DNA from: Terrirubrum sp051646285
Lineage (GTDB): Bacteria; Pseudomonadota; Alphaproteobacteria; Rhizobiales; Beijerinckiaceae
Direction: 5' to 3'
Assembly (NCBI GenBank): GCA_051646285.1
Contig: JBOFCU010000095.1
Coordinates: forward strand, 1-5,537
DNA: 5,537 nt
The notes beneath the pieces were generated by a model. It made no database searches, was not told where the DNA came from, and saw only the letters and a program-made list of their open reading frames with translations. Position 1 is the first letter of the stretch, and each line of letters begins with the position of its first letter. Below, one piece after another: positions 1 through 5,472 of this stretch. A program made the translations under genes and the position numbers.

Positions 1-337
1 AATCGGCGGTGGCAATGCCAAGCGCCAGGCCGGGTGTGGCCGTCACCATGGCATCAGCCTTCGGGCGCTCACCATCAGCAAAAGCTGCATCGGTGACAAT
101 CACATCGGTCGAATGCACCTGATAGCAGCTGGCAAGCGCATGGCCGGGCACGCCAAGCCGTTGTGTCATGCGCCGCCGATTTTCGATAACGGCCGGACGG
201 TCATCACCTGATCCCAGCCCGCCATTCAACGAAGCATAAAGCCCCTGCGACAATCCCCCCTGACGGGTAAAAAATCCATGGCGCACACCCGGCATTCCGG
301 TCAGCGCGGATGCTTCAATGGCAACGGCTTGGGTCAT
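1..337 (-). CDS. pgeF: PgeF (YfiH/laccase-domain) family protein, N-terminal part, cut by the window edge
   Basis: The family (DUF152, Cu-oxidase_4) includes E. coli PgeF (YfiH), which removes wrongly incorporated amino acids such as L-Ser from peptidoglycan precursors; other members act as polyphenol oxidases or on purine nucleosides. The leftward frame gives 112 residues before the edge. Visible family motifs are RHGFFTRQGGLSQGLYASLN (residues 19-38), GSGDD (42-46), ENRRR (52-56), YQVHS (72-76, with the metal-binding His75) and DAMVT (95-99). The visible part ends at ATAD, just before the expected catalytic Cys of the 'TADC' motif, so the rest of the active site lies outside. ATG at 337 follows the stop of the upstream methyltransferase gene by two bases; an in-frame ATG at 349 would overlap that gene by 10 bp, and neither has a strong ribosome binding site. 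It is the third gene of the lgt operon. The family assignment is secure; the substrate is not. Confidence 0.93.
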   Translation of the reverse strand, partial: MTQAVAIEASALTGMPGVRHGFFTRQGGLSQGLYASLNGGLGSGDDRPAVIENRRRMTQRLGVPGHALASCYQVHSTDVIVTDAAFADGERPKADAMVTATPGLALGIATAD

Positions 338-339
338 TC

Positions 340-1419
340 TCAGGTCCATTCAAATCCGGGGGGCGGCGGCATGCGCGGATCGGTAACTGCAAGCACTTTG
401 AACAATTCGCCCATGCCGTCTTCACCCGCGCCGGTCAAGCGTTGCAACGCGGCCTCAATATCGTCGCGCTGCGCGGCGCTGGCGCGGCTGCCAAGCGTAT
501 GGGCGCGCGCCTCAATGCCCAAGGTGCGCAAAAAAGCGCCCTGCGTAGCCACCCCATGAACATGCGCATGGTTTGCCAGAGCTGTGGATTTCAATTGTGC
601 AAAATCCACATGGGCGGTGAGATCGGCCTCGCCCGGGTCGGCAAAGATATCGGCGAACTGGTGGCTGCGCACCGCCTGCAACGTGTCGCCAACACCGCTG
701 AGCGCGTGGCCATAATCGATGATCAGGGCTGCACCACGGTCACGCACGAGACGCGCGGCCATATCTGCCATGATATTTTCGCCAATCAGCCCGCGTTCCA
801 GCACCGCATTGTCGGGCGCATCGCGCATGAGAATATGCGCCGGCTTTGCCGCATGAATAAAAAACAGCGCGCCATCATCGCGCGCAGCGATGCGGCGCTC
901 GAACCATTGCCCGCCGGTGCGCTGCCACTGGCGGATGGGCAAGGCATCAAAAAATTCATTGGCAATCATCAAGGCCGGGTCACGGGGCAAACTTGCAATG
1001 CTGGCGTGCCAATGCAGCCGGTCCAGAAATGGCAGCAATGCCTTCTGCTGGCGCGCCCGCAGCACCGGGCTTGTCTCCACCAGATGAATATGGGCAGCCT
1101 GCAAAAAGTCTGGCGCGATTTTCGCTGCGCGCAGCAGATCCGCCATCAGCGTGCCGCGCCCGGGCCCCAGTTCAACAAGCGCGATGCGATCAGGCGCACC
1201 CATGGCCTGCCACATATTCACAACCCATACGCCAAGCATTTCGCCAAACATCTGCGAAATTTCCGGTGCCGTGGTGAAATCGCCGCCGGACCCGATGGGA
1301 TCGCGCGTCATGTAATATCCATGCACCGGATCACCGAGACACATGGCCATATAGGTTTCAACAGAGAGCGGGCCGGTTTCGGCAATGCGTTGCAGAATGC
1401 GTTCTTTCAACGCTGTCAC
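340..1419 (-). CDS. MidA/NDUFAF7-family class I SAM-dependent methyltransferase (COG1565)
   Basis: A 359-residue protein, normal for the family. Family signatures run in order: PVHGYY (31-36), GDFTTAPEISQMFGE (46-60), the SAM-binding loop ELGPGRGTLM (83-92), HLVETSP (112-118), ANEFFDALP (153-161), IDYGH (234-238), DPGEADLTAHVDF (261-273) and QGAFL (293-297), with a conserved end GELFKVLAV (337-345). The mitochondrial relative NDUFAF7 dimethylates an arginine of the complex I subunit NDUFS2 early in assembly. By analogy the bacterial target may be the NuoD subunit, but that is inference. The start is GTG at 1419, whose bases overlap the lgt stop codon as GTGA, indicating translational coupling; an upstream start would run into lgt. 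The stop is at 342-340, close to or overlapping the pgeF start. It should be cytoplasmic: no signal peptide or membrane segment is visible. Family call secure, substrate unproven. Confidence 0.93.
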   Translation of the reverse strand: MTALKERILQRIAETGPLSVETYMAMCLGDPVHGYYMTRDPIGSGGDFTTAPEISQMFGEMLGVWVVNMWQAMGAPDRIALVELGPGRGTLMADLLRAAKIAPDFLQAAHIHLVETSPVLRARQQKALLPFLDRLHWHASIASLPRDPALMIANEFFDALPIRQWQRTGGQWFERRIAARDDGALFFIHAAKPAHILMRDAPDNAVLERGLIGENIMADMAARLVRDRGAALIIDYGHALSGVGDTLQAVRSHQFADIFADPGEADLTAHVDFAQLKSTALANHAHVHGVATQGAFLRTLGIEARAHTLGSRASAAQRDDIEAALQRLTGAGEDGMGELFKVLAVTDPRMPPPPGFEWT

Positions 1420-2258
1420 GCGTGGGCCGCCTTGTCTTCAACTTGGCGCGCCGTGGCCACAAGCCAGCCACCGGCCAGCGCCATCGGCACACACAGCAGC
1501 ATGCCCATGGTGAGCCAGCCGCCGAACAAAAAACCCTGCGCGGCATCCGGCTCGCGAAAAAATTCGCAGAAGAATCGCGCGGCGGCATAACCGATGCCAA
1601 ACCAGCCGGCTATCATGCCGGGCTTGCGATACCCCAACCGATAGACCAGCCAGTTGATGACAATGAACAGCAGCACCCCTTCGGTCAGCGCCTCATAAAT
1701 CTGGCTGGGGTGGCGGGGAATGTATCCGCCGCTGGGAAACATCACCGCCCATGGCACATCGGTGGGCCGGCCCCACAATTCATCATTGATGAAATTGGCG
1801 AGCCTGCCCAAAAGCAATCCCACAGGCGCGACTGTTGCCAGCACATCCAGCGTGCTGCGCCGGGGCCAGCCGCGCCGGTGTGCATAGATCACGCCGGCGA
1901 GCGCGCAGCCGATCAGCCCGCCATGAAACGACATGCCCTTGATGCCGCCATTCCAGAACGCAATAATTTCGATCGGATTGCTGAGATATTGCGCCGGATT
2001 ATAAAACAGCACCTCACCCAGGCGCCCACCCAGCACAATGCCAAGTGCGCACCAAAGCAGCAGGTCATCCATCCGCTCGGCATCGGGCCTGCGCTGGCCG
2101 ATGGCCCACAGCTTATCATTGCGCATCAGGCGGGCTGCATAATACCAGCCAAAAAACAGCCCGCCGATATAGGCAAGTGCATACCAGCGAATGGCCACCG
2201 GGCCGATTTCAATCAGCACCGGGTCAATCACCGGGAACGGGAGGGCAAATATCGGCAT
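1416..2258 (-). CDS. lgt: Prolipoprotein diacylglyceryl transferase
   Basis: Lgt is an inner-membrane enzyme that transfers a diacylglyceryl group from phosphatidylglycerol to the lipobox cysteine of prolipoproteins, the first step of lipoprotein maturation. The 280-residue product has the usual length and about seven hydrophobic segments. Motifs seen: IRWYALAYIGG (23-33), SFHGGLIG (110-117, with the family's essential His as His112), the Lgt signature GRLANFINDELWGR (151-164, with Arg152 and Glu160 matching catalytic residues of the E. coli enzyme), RHPSQIYEA (182-190) and FFCEFFREPD (229-238). The start ATG at 2258 fits the family N-terminus; an in-frame stop lies at 2279-2277 with no other ATG between, and the nearest purine-rich stretch (AAAGG, 2277-2273) is poorly spaced, so initiation may be weak. 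It is the first gene of the leftward lgt-methyltransferase-pgeF operon and diverges from ubiK. Confidence 0.98.
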   Translation of the reverse strand: MPIFALPFPVIDPVLIEIGPVAIRWYALAYIGGLFFGWYYAARLMRNDKLWAIGQRRPDAERMDDLLLWCALGIVLGGRLGEVLFYNPAQYLSNPIEIIAFWNGGIKGMSFHGGLIGCALAGVIYAHRRGWPRRSTLDVLATVAPVGLLLGRLANFINDELWGRPTDVPWAVMFPSGGYIPRHPSQIYEALTEGVLLFIVINWLVYRLGYRKPGMIAGWFGIGYAAARFFCEFFREPDAAQGFLFGGWLTMGMLLCVPMALAGGWLVATARQVEDKAAHA

Positions 2259-2435
2259 ATCAGCAGCATGAACCTTTCATGATCTTGCGGTGATGGCCTT
2301 TGCGCCCCACATCCGTCAAGCAAGCAAAAGCCTGCAACCGTTTTGCCGGAAGGTGCGTCCCATCTCTGGTTTTCCATGACGCCATCGCCATGGCCGCGCC
2401 ATTCCGCTAAACAGCCCGCATGCAAGGAGCTCATG
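2259..2435. promoter_or_regulatory. Divergent lgt/ubiK intergenic region
   Basis: This 177-bp gap must hold the promoters of the leftward lgt operon and rightward ubiK. Seen on the minus strand: TTGACG at 2319-2314, a perfect alphaproteobacterial -35 hexamer at a plausible distance from lgt, but with no convincing -10 (CCATCA or CATCAC at 17-18 bp). On the plus strand, CTTGCGG (2284-2290) and CCCCACAT (2305-2312), 14 bp apart, loosely resemble a heat-shock sigma (RpoH) promoter. TTGACG also occurs inside proC and the TetR-type gene, so the hexamer alone is weak evidence. The assignment is by position; exact promoters are not established. Confidence 0.4.
2424..2429 (+). promoter_or_regulatory. 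Ribosome binding site of ubiK
   Basis: AAGGAG lies 3 bases before ATG 2433 and 6 bases before ATG 2436. The spacing favours 2436 as the start and rules out the longer in-frame reading from ATG 2343, whose N-terminus is not family-like. Confidence 0.75.
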
Positions 2436-2693
2436 ATGCGCGATTCAACCAACCCGATCCTCGACAATCTCTCCCGCCTGATGACGGATGCGGCAGGTAT
2501 GGCGCAAGGCGTGAAGCGTGAGGCGGAAGGCATGTTCCGCGCGCAGCTCGACAAGCTGGTGCGGGAGATGGATGTGGTGCCGCGCGAGGACTTCGAGGCG
2601 GTGCGCGAAATGGCAAAACTCGCACGCGAAGAGAATGAGAAACTCTCTGCACGAATCGCGGCGCTGGAAGCGAAATTCGATTCGAAGCCGTAA
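2436..2693 (+). CDS. ubiK: UbiK-type ubiquinone biosynthesis accessory factor (BMFP domain)
   Basis: A small 85-residue protein of the BMFP/YqiC family. E. coli UbiK works with UbiJ to support the soluble ubiquinone-biosynthesis complex and is also described as membrane-fusogenic. Seen here: an amphipathic N-terminal helix (about 6-42), the family core MDVVPREDFEAVREMA (45-60, equivalent to E. coli LDLVSREEFD), and a C-terminal coiled coil LAREENEKLSARIAALEAKF (62-81) that would mediate trimer formation. The length is slightly below the E. coli protein (96 residues), as is common in alphaproteobacteria. Start chosen by the AAGGAG spacing; ATG 2433 is the alternative and adds one Met. It is divergent to lgt and separated by 290 bp from the next gene, so it is probably its own transcription unit. 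Family identification is strong; the role in ubiquinone synthesis is transferred from E. coli. Confidence 0.9.
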   Translation: MRDSTNPILDNLSRLMTDAAGMAQGVKREAEGMFRAQLDKLVREMDVVPREDFEAVREMAKLAREENEKLSARIAALEAKFDSKP

Positions 2694-2726
2694 CGGCAAA
2701 GGTTCTGCACAGTTAATCCGTTTTTT
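2692..2726 (+). terminator. Weak terminator-like element after ubiK
   Basis: AACGG (2692-2696, overlapping the ubiK stop codon) can pair with CCGTT (2718-2722), directly followed by the rest of a six-T run (2721-2726). The stem is only 5 bp with a 21-base loop, so it is a poor intrinsic terminator; the T run placed just after ubiK is the main reason for listing it. Confidence 0.25.
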
Positions 2727-2983
2727 GTGCCGCTTCGGCTGTGGAGGAATCAGCCGGGTGCGTTGCGCGGATTCAGCGAATCCATGAGCGTGCGCCATCG
2801 CTCGTGCGCAGTCCCGCGTAACGACAGACAAGCGTGATCCGTTTGCGAATGCTCTTGGGGGCCGCAACCTGCCGTGCTTAATATCGTTGACGCTGATTCG
2901 ATTGAGTCCCAGCGTTTTTACGGTGTTCCGCGTCGGTTGCGTCTGCCCCAGAATTATCCGCGAACGTGCGCGAAAGAGAAACT
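2694..2983. other. 290-bp non-coding region between ubiK and the YbjN-domain gene
   Basis: I see no convincing protein gene here. The region holds several short inverted repeats: CGGCTG (2736-2741) with CAGCCG (2751-2756), whose 9-base loop contains GGAGGA; GGATTC (2769-2774) with GAATCC (2778-2783); and GAGCG (2786-2790) with CGCTC (2799-2803). The heptamer CGTGCGC occurs twice (2789-2795 and 2803-2809). A competing small hairpin with a TTCG loop (2732-2739) uses part of the first stem. Five GANTC sites lie within the region (2747, 2770, 2778, 2895, 2904). A TTGACG hexamer at 2887-2892 may be the -35 of the ybjN-proC promoter, though no good -10 follows. It could be a long regulatory leader, an unannotated small RNA, or simply spacer. 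Confidence 0.5.
2770..2774. promoter_or_regulatory. GANTC (CcrM-type) methylation site in a 6-bp hairpin arm
   Basis: GATTC at 2770-2774 and GAATC at 2778-2782 form the two arms of the inverted repeat GGATTC-AGC-GAATCC. GANTC is the target of CcrM, the cell-cycle adenine methyltransferase of many alphaproteobacteria. These are two of nine such sites between 2442 and 3000. The sites are certain as sequence; their methylation and role are inference. Confidence 0.4.
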
Positions 2984-3484
2984 ATGCCCCAGGTGGACTC
3001 CGCCATTCCGCGCCATGAGCATCCGCTCGATGTTATCGAACGGCTCGCCTCGCATCGCGCATGGAATTTTGACCGCGATGCTGAAGATGAAATTGCGATT
3101 TCCGTTACCGGGCGGTGGGCTGAATATCATGTCGCCTTCACGTGGCTGGCGGATATGGAAGCGCTGCATGTATCGTGCGCCTTCGATCTGAAGGTGCCGG
3201 ATGCGCGCCGCGCTGAAACCATGGCGCTTGTGGCTGCGATCAATGAACGGATGTGGATCGGCCATTTCGATGTCTGGTCGAAGGACCATGTCGTGATGTT
3301 CCGCCACGCGCTGCTGCTGGCTGGTGGCGTGCAACCCAACAGCAGCCAGTGCGATGCGTTGCTAAATGTTGCGCTCGACAGTTGCGACAAGCATTTTCAG
3401 GCGTTTCAATTCGTGGTCTGGGCTGGCCGCCCTGCCCATGAAGCACTGGATGCCGCCATGTTCGAGACTGTTGGGGAGGCCTGA
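2984..3484 (+). CDS. YbjN domain-containing protein
   Basis: A 166-residue protein matching alphaproteobacterial YbjN-domain (PF10722) proteins, which share the type III chaperone-like fold; the biochemical function is unknown. Characteristic stretches are HPLDVIERL (13-21), GRWAEYHVAFTW (43-54), LHVSCAFDLKVP (61-72), INERMWIGHFDVWS (86-99) and MFRHALLL (105-112), followed by a Q-C-rich helix, the segment FQAFQFVVWAG (about 137-147), and the end FETVGEA. No signal peptide or membrane segment is seen. I place the start at ATG 2984, preceded by the purine-rich AAAGAGA (2973-2979); an in-frame GTG at 2966 would add six residues (MRERET) and is less likely. Its stop lies 3 bases before the proC ATG, so the two are almost surely co-transcribed. 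In E. coli, overexpressed YbjN affects motility and stress responses, but this should not be transferred to the alphaproteobacterial form. Confidence 0.85.
   Translation: MPQVDSAIPRHEHPLDVIERLASHRAWNFDRDAEDEIAISVTGRWAEYHVAFTWLADMEALHVSCAFDLKVPDARRAETMALVAAINERMWIGHFDVWSKDHVVMFRHALLLAGGVQPNSSQCDALLNVALDSCDKHFQAFQFVVWAGRPAHEALDAAMFETVGEA
3474..3479 (+). promoter_or_regulatory. Ribosome binding site of proC
   Basis: GGGAGG lies 8 bases before ATG 3488, inside the last codons of the YbjN-domain gene. This fixes the proC start and suggests translational coupling of the pair. Confidence 0.75.
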
Positions 3485-3487
3485 GCC

Positions 3488-4312
3488 ATGGCCGCACATC
3501 TGCCTGCATCGCTTGTGATCGTCGGGGCCGGCAAAATGGGCTCTGCCATGCTGGATGGCTGGCTGGCGCTCGGGCTGAAGCCCTCCAAGGTTGTGGCGGT
3601 TGATCCGGGCCTGTCGGACGATGCCCGCGAGGCGCTGGGCGAAAAGGGCATTTCCATAGCGGCGAGCACGCAGGATGTGCGCCAGCCAGAGGTGCTGGTG
3701 CTGGCGATCAAACCGCAGATGCTGGATGCAGCGGCCGCATCGCTTGCCACACTGATCGGCCCGCAAACGCTGGTCATATCTGTTCTGGCCGGCAAGACGA
3801 TTGCTGATCTGCTAGCGCGCTGCCCGGCGGCACGGGCGGTGGTGCGGGCCATGCCGAATACGCCGGCGGCTGTCGGCCGGGGCATCACGGCGCTGGTTGC
3901 CAATCAGGCTGTCACGGCGGCACAGCGCGCAACGGCTGATGCGCTGCTGCGGGCTGTCGGCCGGGTGGAATGGCTTGAGGATGAGGGGCTGATTGACGCG
4001 GTCACGGCCGTCTCCGGCTCTGGCCCGGCCTATGTCTTTCATCTGGTCGAGGCGATGGCGGCAGCGGGTGAAACCATTGGCCTGCCGGCCGATCTTTCGA
4101 TGCGGCTGGCGCGCGCCACTGTCGAAGGTGCGGGCGAGCTGATGCACCATTCGGACCTGTCACCGGCCACCCTCCGGCAAAATGTCACGTCACCCGGCGG
4201 CACAACGGCGGCGGCCCTTGGCGTGCTGATGGACACACAGACCGGATTTCCGCCGCTGCTGGAGCGGGCGATTGCTGCGGCGAAAAAGCGCGCCGGAGAA
4301 TTGTCCGGCTAA
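3488..4312 (+). CDS. proC: Pyrroline-5-carboxylate reductase
   Basis: ProC catalyses the last step of proline synthesis, the NAD(P)H-dependent reduction of 1-pyrroline-5-carboxylate to L-proline, in the cytoplasm. The 274-residue protein has the normal length and all expected parts: the N-terminal dinucleotide-binding motif VIVGAGKMGSAM (10-21), LAIKPQ (72-77), the AMPNTPAAVGRG stretch (121-132), and the C-terminal dimerisation/catalytic domain with SGSGPAYVFHLVEAM (176-190), AGELM (215-219) and the LRQNVTSPGGTT signature (229-240), which contribute substrate-binding residues. Acidic Asp39 at the end of the second beta strand (VVAVDP) is noted; I do not infer coenzyme preference from it. The start is supported by GGGAGG. 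It is downstream of and probably co-transcribed with the YbjN-domain gene. No key residue appears missing. Confidence 0.98.
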   Translation: MAAHLPASLVIVGAGKMGSAMLDGWLALGLKPSKVVAVDPGLSDDAREALGEKGISIAASTQDVRQPEVLVLAIKPQMLDAAAASLATLIGPQTLVISVLAGKTIADLLARCPAARAVVRAMPNTPAAVGRGITALVANQAVTAAQRATADALLRAVGRVEWLEDEGLIDAVTAVSGSGPAYVFHLVEAMAAAGETIGLPADLSMRLARATVEGAGELMHHSDLSPATLRQNVTSPGGTTAAALGVLMDTQTGFPPLLERAIAAAKKRAGELSG

Positions 4313-4333
4313 AGCGTCTTTCCTGCGCCATGT

Positions 4334-4370
4334 TTGACGCCTAGTTTCATGCCAACGCATTTTGCGGCAT
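4334..4370 (+). promoter_or_regulatory. Candidate promoter/operator in front of the TetR-type gene
   Basis: TTGACG (4334-4339) could be a -35, with CATTTT (4358-4363) 18 bp further as a poor -10. Overlapping it is an imperfect palindrome: ATGC (4349-4352), CAA bulge, CGCA (4356-4359), TTT centre, TGCG (4363-4366), GCAT (4367-4370). It lies 15 bp before the start codon and only 5 bp before the GGAGG. Operators of TetR-family proteins are often palindromes in their own promoters, so an autoregulatory site is possible. The repeat is visible in the sequence; the function is inference. Confidence 0.35.
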
Positions 4371-4375
4371 CGTCT

Positions 4376-4380
4376 GGAGG
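4376..4380 (+). promoter_or_regulatory. Ribosome binding site of the TetR-type gene
   Basis: GGAGG lies 5 bases before ATG 4386. It decides this start over the in-frame TTG at 4362, which lies upstream of the site and inside the palindrome. Confidence 0.8.
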
Positions 4381-4385
4381 CGTTC

Positions 4386-5126
4386 ATGTCAAAAGCATCC
4401 ACCCCACAAGCGCAAATTTCTGACCCGCGCGAGCGCATTGTTGAAGCAACGCTGGCGCTGGCTGCGGAGCGCGACTGGGATCAGATCGAACTCACCGATA
4501 TTGCTGACAAGGCGGGTGTGACCTTGCTGCAATTGCGTGACGCCTTTCCGTCGAAAGGCGCCATTCTCGGCGGTTTTGCCCGGCTGATCGACAAGAAAGT
4601 GCTGTCTGATTCCGCTGATGATCTGGCCGGTGAACCGGCAAAGGAACGGCTGTTTGATGTGCTGATGCGGCGGCTTGACGCCATGGCGCCCTACAAGGAT
4701 GCGATCAAGCGGCTGCGGCCCGCCCTCATGCGCGATCCGCTGGCCCTGGCCGCGCTGAACGGGCTTGCCGTGAACTCGCACCGTTACTCTCTGGCGGCCG
4801 CGCACATTCCCACCTCAGGGCCGATGGGTGCCTTGCGCGTGCAGGGGCTGGTGATCGGCTTCTCCCGCGTGGTTGAAACCTGGCTGCAGGATGACGAGCC
4901 TGATCAGGCACGCACCATGGCCGCGATGGACCGGATGTTGACAAATGGCGGCAAGCTGCTGGACCGGGCGGACGATGTCATGCGGCTGACCGCCCCGTTC
5001 CGCGCCTTTGCCTCATCCCTGCGGGATGCAAGCCGGGGCTGCCGTGAGCGGGCACAGACCCGGCGCGAGGCCCGCCGGCATGATGATGAGCCGAAGCCTT
5101 ACCGGGACGATCCTGTCGCGGTATAA
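4386..5126 (+). CDS. TetR-type transcriptional regulator, COQ9-like in its C-terminal half
   Basis: A 246-residue protein. Residues 13-60 form a TetR N-terminal domain: PRERIVEATLALAAERDWDQ (14-33), ELTDIADKAGV (35-45) as the first helix of the helix-turn-helix, and TLLQLRDAFPSKGAIL (46-61) as the recognition helix and following turn. The usual 'GxLYxHFxSKexL' pattern is reduced to LRDAFPSK, so DNA binding is likely but not certain. The ligand-binding half contains RLDAMAPYKDAIKRL (96-110), GALRVQGLVIGFSRVVETWLQDD (148-170) and ARTMAAMDRML (175-185). These resemble alphaproteobacterial COQ9 proteins, which share the TetR fold and bind lipids or ubiquinone intermediates; this is from memory of the families. 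The last ~35 residues (from about 212) are rich in Arg and Asp and look disordered. It follows proC by 73 bp but has its own candidate promoter, and its 3' end overlaps the convergent membrane protein gene. The ligand and targets are unknown. Confidence 0.8.
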   Translation: MSKASTPQAQISDPRERIVEATLALAAERDWDQIELTDIADKAGVTLLQLRDAFPSKGAILGGFARLIDKKVLSDSADDLAGEPAKERLFDVLMRRLDAMAPYKDAIKRLRPALMRDPLALAALNGLAVNSHRYSLAAAHIPTSGPMGALRVQGLVIGFSRVVETWLQDDEPDQARTMAAMDRMLTNGGKLLDRADDVMRLTAPFRAFASSLRDASRGCRERAQTRREARRHDDEPKPYRDDPVAV

Positions 5127-5461
5127 CGCCGCGCACGCGCGCGTGCAGGCACGAGTTGCGGCACCAGCGGCTGCGTTTCCTGACGCAGCCCGCCCTGTGG
5201 CGGATCCTTGTCGTCATCACGCGGCATCATCATGATCGCTGAGCCCATGGCGAGGCTGGCGCAGGTCACGACAAATCCTGCCGTCATCAGCACCATGGCG
5301 ATGGAGCCGCCGGAATCATTCGCCACAAGGCGCTGAATGTGGCCGACATCCAGCCAATAAATACCGATGGCAAAGCCAACGCCAACAGCGCCCCCCAGCA
5401 GGCCATTGATGGCGAGAAGGCGATGAATCGGATCGTGTGGTCCGCGTGGCAGCGTCATCAT
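5099..5461 (-). CDS. Small membrane protein with two predicted transmembrane helices, function unknown
   Basis: A 120-residue protein I do not recognise by name. It has a short cytoplasm-like N-terminus (HDPIHRLLAING, 9-20), a first hydrophobic helix (about 15-37, rich in Gly: GLLGGAVGVGFAIGIYWL), a polar connection DVGHIQRLVANDSGGS (38-53), a second helix (about 54-78) that ends MGSAIMMMP, and a charged, Pro/Arg-rich tail (PRDDDKDPP then ARARARR) of some 40 residues. The start ATG 5461 has GGAGAG 5 bases upstream (5472-5467); ATG 5458 with 8 bases is equally possible. Codon use and base composition look like those of the neighbours, and the hydrophobic pattern supports a real gene. The last 28 bp overlap the end of the convergent TetR-type gene. 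Topology is likely N-in/C-in; no function can be given. Confidence 0.72.
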   Translation of the reverse strand: MMTLPRGPHDPIHRLLAINGLLGGAVGVGFAIGIYWLDVGHIQRLVANDSGGSIAMVLMTAGFVVTCASLAMGSAIMMMPRDDDKDPPQGGLRQETQPLVPQLVPARARARRYTATGSSR

Positions 5462-5466
5462 GACAG

Positions 5467-5472
5467 CTCTCC
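5467..5472 (-). promoter_or_regulatory. Ribosome binding site of the small membrane protein gene
   Basis: GGAGAG on the minus strand, 5 bases before ATG 5461 and 8 before ATG 5458. It supports translation of this unrecognised gene. The remaining 65 bp to the window edge show no further feature that I can support. Confidence 0.6.

Noticed and set aside
310..1590. A 426-codon open frame on the plus strand
   Set aside because: It lies opposite pgeF, the methyltransferase gene and the end of lgt. The translation is rich in His, Gln, Arg and Cys with no domain pattern, as expected for the antisense of G+C-rich genes.
1422..2282. A 286-codon open frame on the plus strand opposite lgt
   Set aside because: The translation has no recognisable motif, while the opposite frame has every Lgt signature.
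2284..2312. Heat-shock sigma-like promoter (CTTGCGG, 14 bp, CCCCACAT) upstream of ubiK
   Set aside because: Only four of seven bases match in the first box and one mismatch falls in the second; such matches arise by chance in G+C-rich DNA. Kept only as a note in the intergenic entry.
2343..2435. N-terminal extension of ubiK from ATG 2343
   Set aside because: The added residues (MPEGASHLWFS...) are not like the family, no ribosome binding site is near 2343, and AAGGAG sits just before 2436.
4314..4340. GCGTC (4314-4318) with GACGC (4336-4340) as a proC terminator
   Set aside because: The stem is 5 bp with a 17-base loop and there is no T run after it.
5133..5146. 14-bp palindrome GCACGCGCGCGTGC as a bidirectional terminator or operator
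   Set aside because: It lies in an alternating GC stretch that encodes Ala-Arg repeats in the membrane protein tail, and no T run follows on either strand.
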